In this document: piece by piece, positions 6,348 to 9,227 of the stretch
Numbering within the stretch: position 1 is the stretch's first letter
Layout of the letters: every line of letters begins with the position of its first letter
NCBI GenBank assembly: GCA_018402095.1
Contig: JAGYJO010000054.1
Coordinates: forward strand, 1-9,227
Origin: a bacterium
GTDB lineage: Bacteria > Margulisbacteria > Marinamargulisbacteria > SXXA01
Direction: 5' to 3'
Length of the DNA stretch: 9,227 bases
The notes under the pieces: generated by a model
What the model saw: only the letters and a program-made list of their open reading frames with translations
The model's database searches: none
What the model was told of the DNA's origin: nothing
Program-made: the position numbers and the translations under genes

Positions 6348-6378
6348 AGGGAGAGGAGACCTCGCCCTACAATTTTTT
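6348..6378 (+). terminator. hairpin with T6 at the 3' end of the dehydrogenase gene
   Basis: AGGGAGAGG (6348-6356) pairs with CCTCGCCCT (6360-6368) with one mismatch and a three-base loop. On the + strand ACAA and six T follow, the latter covering the dehydrogenase stop codon. On the - strand only GTTTC follows, so as a terminator it works best against + strand transcription. It may still mark the 3' end of the dehydrogenase mRNA. Confidence 0.4.
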
Positions 6379-7654
6379 ACAACCTCAAATCGGCATCGTC
6401 TTTTGGCAGAATGTTTTTGAGGTCATAGACGATGGCTTTGGGTTTTGCAAAGGCACGAATGCCAGCGGTACCTAGTGTTTTGAACTGATGGTGTGCGACA
6501 GCGATGATGATCGCGTCATATTGGCCAGGTGTCGGCGTGGCTATTGGTGTGAATCCGTATTCATGATGAACTTCTGATGGGGGAGCCCAGGGGTCATAGC
6601 TGTCCACGTGTATGCCGTATTCAAGGAGTTCTTCGCGGATATCGACGATTTTTGTATTGCGAATGTCAGGACAATTTTCTTTGAATGTCAGACCCAAGAT
6701 GAGCACTTTTGCGCCTACCACGTGGATTTTGTTTTTGATCATGGCTTTGAGGAGTTGGGAGACAACGTATCTGCCCATCCCGTCATTGATACGGCGACCT
6801 GCGAGTATGACTTCGGGATGGTAGCCAATAGATTCGGCTTTGTAGGTGAGGTAGTAGGGGTCTACGCCGATACAGTGGCCACCCACGAGGCCTGGACGAA
6901 AGGGTAAGAAGTTCCATTTGGTACCTGCGGCTTCTAGGACTTCCAGTGTGTCGATACCCAGCTTGTTGAAAATAATGGCGAGTTCGTTGATTAAGGCGAT
7001 ATTGAGGTCTCTCTGGGTGTTTTCGATGACCTTTGCGGCTTCGGCGACTTTGATGCTGCTGGCCTTGTAGGTGCCGGCGGTGATGATGCTGGCGTACAGG
7101 TTATCGACGATGGTTGCGATTTCTGGGGTAGAGCCGGAGGTGACTTTTTTGATCGTGGTGACCCGGTGTTCTTTGTCGCCAGGATTGATACGCTCAGGGC
7201 TATAGCCTGCAAAGAAGTCTTGATTGAAGATGAGTCCAGAGTGTTTTTCGATGATAGGAATACAGACGTCTTCGGTGGCGCCGGGATATACTGTTGATTC
7301 ATAGATCACTATATCTCCTTTTTGAAGGACATTCCCGACGGTTTCAGATGCTTTTCTTAGTGGTGTGAGGTCTGGGGCTTTGTGTTCGTCGATGGGAGTT
7401 GGGACCGTGACGATGTAGATGTTGGCTGATTTGAGACTCTCAAGATCTGTGCTGTATTGTATATGCTGCGCTGTTGTGAGTTCTTTTGGAGATACTTCTT
7501 GTGTATTGTCTATGCCGGCCTTTAGTTCTGCGATGCGTTTTTTGTTGATATCGAAACCGATTGTTTTGTATTTTTTACCAAACTCAACGGCTAGGGGTAG
7601 ACCGACATAGCCGAGCCCAATGATGGCGATAGTGGGGGGGTCAAGGTGTTGCAT
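6377..7654 (-). CDS. tviB: UDP-N-acetyl-D-hexosamine 6-dehydrogenase, TviB/WbpO type
   Basis: Oxidises C6 of UDP-GlcNAc or UDP-GalNAc to the uronic acid in two NAD-dependent steps, supplying a precursor for capsule or O-antigen. The 425 residues match the family length. Seen: NAD-binding GLGYVG at 13-18 and D35 after strand 2; VPTPID at 84-89; YEST at 118-121 with the catalytic-region Glu; YSPERINPGD at 151-160; the conserved Lys 208 in EAAKVIENTQRDLN; catalytic Cys 261 in GGHCIGVDPYY; and LGLTFKENCPDIRNTK in the C-terminal UDP-binding domain. The segment NTQEVSPKEL (50-59) resembles the TviB/WbpO branch more than WbpA or UDP-glucose dehydrogenases; this is recall, not an alignment. Start ATG 7654 has AAGGAA 10 bases upstream. 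A terminator lies between it and the acetyltransferase gene upstream, so it probably uses its own promoter. GlcNAc versus GalNAc specificity cannot be read. Confidence 0.9.
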   Translation of the reverse strand: MQHLDPPTIAIIGLGYVGLPLAVEFGKKYKTIGFDINKKRIAELKAGIDNTQEVSPKELTTAQHIQYSTDLESLKSANIYIVTVPTPIDEHKAPDLTPLRKASETVGNVLQKGDIVIYESTVYPGATEDVCIPIIEKHSGLIFNQDFFAGYSPERINPGDKEHRVTTIKKVTSGSTPEIATIVDNLYASIITAGTYKASSIKVAEAAKVIENTQRDLNIALINELAIIFNKLGIDTLEVLEAAGTKWNFLPFRPGLVGGHCIGVDPYYLTYKAESIGYHPEVILAGRRINDGMGRYVVSQLLKAMIKNKIHVVGAKVLILGLTFKENCPDIRNTKIVDIREELLEYGIHVDSYDPWAPPSEVHHEYGFTPIATPTPGQYDAIIIAVAHHQFKTLGTAGIRAFAKPKAIVYDLKNILPKDDADLRL

Positions 7655-7687
7655 AGTTGTGATGTTCCTTTTTTGAGTAGTCTTGTG

Positions 7688-7717
7688 ATTATGTCATGTA
7701 GAGGTCCGCTTCGTCAT
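7688..7717 (-). promoter_or_regulatory. candidate promoter of the dehydrogenase gene
   Basis: On the - strand ATGACG (7717-7712) and CATAAT (7693-7688) are 18 bases apart, with TG two bases before the -10 as in extended -10 promoters. It lies about 34 bases upstream of the start codon and downstream of the terminator at 7807-7849. The -35 matches the consensus at only four positions. A small hairpin with CCAAAG and CTTTGG (7784-7805) lies further upstream. Confidence 0.35.
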
Positions 7718-7806
7718 CTGGGAAGGGCTTGTCATGTGCATAAAATGTCGCGCTTCGAGATCCTCAGTGCTCATACATGGGATCCAAAGAGGGAAAGCCC
7801 TTTGGA

Positions 7807-7849
7807 ATAAAAACGCCTAAAAGGGCGTGATGAATCACACCCTTTTAGG
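7807..7849 (-). terminator. intrinsic terminator after the acetyltransferase gene
   Basis: Read on the - strand, CCTAAAAGGGTGTGA (7849-7835) pairs with TCACGCCCTTTTAGG (7830-7816) over 15 bp, the only deviation being a G-U wobble, with a TTCA loop. CG and five T (7813-7809) follow. It starts four bases after the acetyltransferase stop. On the + strand the wobble becomes a C-A mismatch and no T-run follows, so the direction is clear. Confidence 0.85.
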
Positions 7850-7853
7850 GGAT

Positions 7854-8444
7854 TTACGCGGTGGTCACTACGTCATCGCGCAAGACATACTGCATACCTG
7901 TATAGGGGCAGACAGTCTCCGCGTCGCCGGTGAGGGGAAGGTCGAGTTGTTCTCCGTATTGGCTCATCCATCCGATCTGTCGGGCAGGGACGCCGACCAT
8001 GAGGGCGTAGGGTTTGACGTCTTTGTTGATCACGGCACCGGCGCCGACGAAGGCGTATTCGCCAATCGTGATGCCACAAACGATGGTACAGTTGGCACCC
8101 AGTGTGGCTCCTTTTTTGACTCGGGTGTCTCTGTATTCGTGTTTGCGGGTGACGAGGGATCTGGGGTTGTAGACATTGGTGAACACCATGCTGGGTCCAC
8201 AGAAAACGCCATCTTCGAGGAAGACATTGTCGTAGATTGAGACATTGTTTTGGATTTTGCAGTGGTTGCCGATGGTTACACGGTTGGCCACAAAGACGTT
8301 TTGACCGAGTGAGACCTGGCTGCCGATTACCGCACCCGCAGAGACGTGTGTCCAATGCCAAACGCGGGAGCCTTCGCCTATTTGTGCGCCTTCGTCGACG
8401 ATGGCCGTGGGGTGGACGGTATAGGGGGTGTTTGTGTTTGTCAT
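7854..8444 (-). CDS. wbpD: sugar-nucleotide N-acetyltransferase, WbpD/WlbB-like
   Basis: Transfers acetyl from acetyl-CoA to the 3-amino group of UDP-2-acetamido-3-amino-2,3-dideoxy-glucuronate, a step towards di-N-acetylated uronic acids in O-antigen. The 196 residues form a left-handed beta-helix of hexapeptide repeats from about residue 13 to 145 (IGEGSRVWHWTHV, IGSQVSLGQNVFV, IGNHCKIQNNVSI, LGANCTIVCGITIG). They carry the family signatures FTNVYNPRS (88-96), VGVPARQIGW, and a C-terminal CPYTG (179-183) followed by a Tyr and Leu as in WbpD proteins. Start ATG 8444 has AAAAGGA six bases upstream, and a perfect hairpin ends exactly at that site. Its usual companions, the C3 oxidase (WbpB) and aminotransferase (WbpE), are not in the window. 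A related 3- or 4-amino-sugar acetyltransferase cannot be excluded. Confidence 0.85.
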   Translation of the reverse strand: MTNTNTPYTVHPTAIVDEGAQIGEGSRVWHWTHVSAGAVIGSQVSLGQNVFVANRVTIGNHCKIQNNVSIYDNVFLEDGVFCGPSMVFTNVYNPRSLVTRKHEYRDTRVKKGATLGANCTIVCGITIGEYAFVGAGAVINKDVKPYALMVGVPARQIGWMSQYGEQLDLPLTGDAETVCPYTGMQYVLRDDVVTTA

Positions 8445-8457
8445 GAGTGTTCCTTTT

Positions 8458-8498
8458 GACTATTTTTTCGACACTCGAAAAAATAGTCGTTTTTTTTT
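8458..8498 (+). terminator. perfect 14-bp hairpin with T9, antisense to flanking genes
   Basis: GACTATTTTTTCGA (8458-8471) and TCGAAAAAATAGTC (8475-8488) are exact inverted repeats with a CAC loop; G and nine T follow at 8489-8498. On the + strand this is a textbook intrinsic terminator, but both neighbours are on the - strand. In the - direction it ends directly against the AAAAGGA ribosome site of the acetyltransferase gene and is followed by A, not T. It may instead act there as an mRNA structure at the start of that gene. Confidence 0.6.
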
Positions 8499-8515
8499 GT
8501 TGCTTTGCATTCAGA

Positions 8516-9223
8516 TTATATACTTTGAATCCAGTCTGGGAATAATGCTACTTTTTTGGCGTCAGTGGGTTGAAAAACGAAAGGGCTCAAATCTTGTGCC
8601 AGTGTTTCGAATGCGATGTTTTTGGCACTTGTTTCGAGATATGTTTTTAATGCGATTTTGTCGGGGATACCAAGCTTTTCTGTGAGGTAGAGATAGTCAG
8701 GCGCTGTTTGTGGCCACAAAAACATAATGTCATAGAAGTCACGCCCCATGATGCGTTTTCTACGAAAAGCGGCGTAAAGCTTTTGTGCGAGTAGTGTGGC
8801 TATGGGGACCACTCTGACACGCGTGAGGACATCGAAACGATTGAGTAAGACGGATTGGGCCTCATATGATGAATTCTGAGGTTCTGCATCTAGTTGTATG
8901 AGGATCTTTTCTTCTTTCAGATGGGACAACCCTTCTGCCTGTAACAGATTTGGGATTTTGATTTTGCAATGATAGGCATTTCTGTGAAGGCTTTGGATTT
9001 CGACTTGGTAGCCTTCTTGTCTCAATTTATCGCCTATTTTTACAGAAAGCGCATCGAGATCTTTTGCCTCTAAGCCACGATTATCAAAGTCTAAATCTTC
9101 TGAAAAACGGTTATGTTGGTGGACAATTCGCAGTGCGGTGCCACCCATGAAGACAAGCGATTGGCCTTCTTCAGTGGCATAAATATATTCCAATATTTTG
9201 TACTGTAAATATTCGCGGAGCAT
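8516..9223 (-). CDS. AbiEii-type nucleotidyltransferase (toxin-like), start possibly outside the window
   Basis: Family members are MNT-fold nucleotidyltransferases, often toxins of type IV toxin-antitoxin or abortive-infection systems; some stand alone. Seen in 235 residues: FMGGTALRI (25-33), the GG/T motif at the nucleotide pocket; SEDLDFD (41-47) with the paired metal-binding Asp 43 and 45; a third acidic position at Asp 112 in LIQLDAEP; and the C-terminal LLAQKLYAAFRRKRIMGRDF (Lys 148, Arg 161, Asp 162) followed by YD. All key residues are present. ATG 9223 is four bases from the edge and the frame stays open to 9227, so the true start could lie further out. LREYLQ at the N-terminus resembles the beginning of this family, so little is missing. 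An AbiEi-like antitoxin gene, if present, would lie to the right, outside the window. Confidence 0.85.
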   Translation of the reverse strand: MLREYLQYKILEYIYATEEGQSLVFMGGTALRIVHQHNRFSEDLDFDNRGLEAKDLDALSVKIGDKLRQEGYQVEIQSLHRNAYHCKIKIPNLLQAEGLSHLKEEKILIQLDAEPQNSSYEAQSVLLNRFDVLTRVRVVPIATLLAQKLYAAFRRKRIMGRDFYDIMFLWPQTAPDYLYLTEKLGIPDKIALKTYLETSAKNIAFETLAQDLSPFVFQPTDAKKVALFPDWIQSI

Positions 9224-9227
9224 GTTT

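Noticed and set aside
7827..8240. 137-codon + strand frame opposite the acetyltransferase gene
   Set aside because: Antisense shadow of clear hexapeptide-repeat coding sequence; no family resemblance and no ribosome site.

Overview
The window is bacterial DNA: short intergenic gaps on the flanks, Shine-Dalgarno sites, intrinsic terminators and standard stop codons. It does not identify the taxon. The two sugar-nucleotide genes point to an organism with a complex surface polysaccharide, most simply a Gram-negative one. The 3 kb of decayed coding sequence in the middle resembles a genome under relaxed selection, for example a host-associated one. Both points are inference.

Layout. Positions 1-57 may be the tail of an upstream + strand gene, with a hairpin and T-run over its stop. 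A PIF1/RecD-like SF1B helicase follows (149-1432, +). The gap 1433-1840 holds a palindromic repeat element, a MITE-like insertion with inverted ends and 9-bp direct repeats, and a promoter.

The centre (1841-6251, +) holds two tandem, strongly diverged paralogs of a family I do not recognise. Each has the same upstream block, an N-terminal helical domain and a Ser/Pro/Thr/Gly-rich or Ala/Pro/Val repeat region. The first is open for 400 codons (1841-3043), but comparison of its own repeats shows that a one-base deletion ends the frame early; its 3' part (3044-3987) is broken. The second (4228-6251) is entirely a pseudogene, readable only by changing frame repeatedly.

The right third is on the - strand, read right to left: an AbiEii-type nucleotidyltransferase (8516-9223), a WbpD-like N-acetyltransferase (7854-8444), an intrinsic terminator, and a TviB/WbpO-like UDP-N-acetylhexosamine 6-dehydrogenase (6377-7654). 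The last two act on nucleotide-activated amino sugars for a surface glycan. The oxidase and aminotransferase that normally act between them in the WbpA-B-E-D route are absent from this window. The + and - blocks converge at 6252-6376, which holds three hairpins.

The most interesting material is the tandem decayed family with its conserved promoter, the two small repeat elements in front of it, and a perfect 14-bp hairpin plus T9 that lies in front of the acetyltransferase gene but is oriented as a terminator for the opposite strand.
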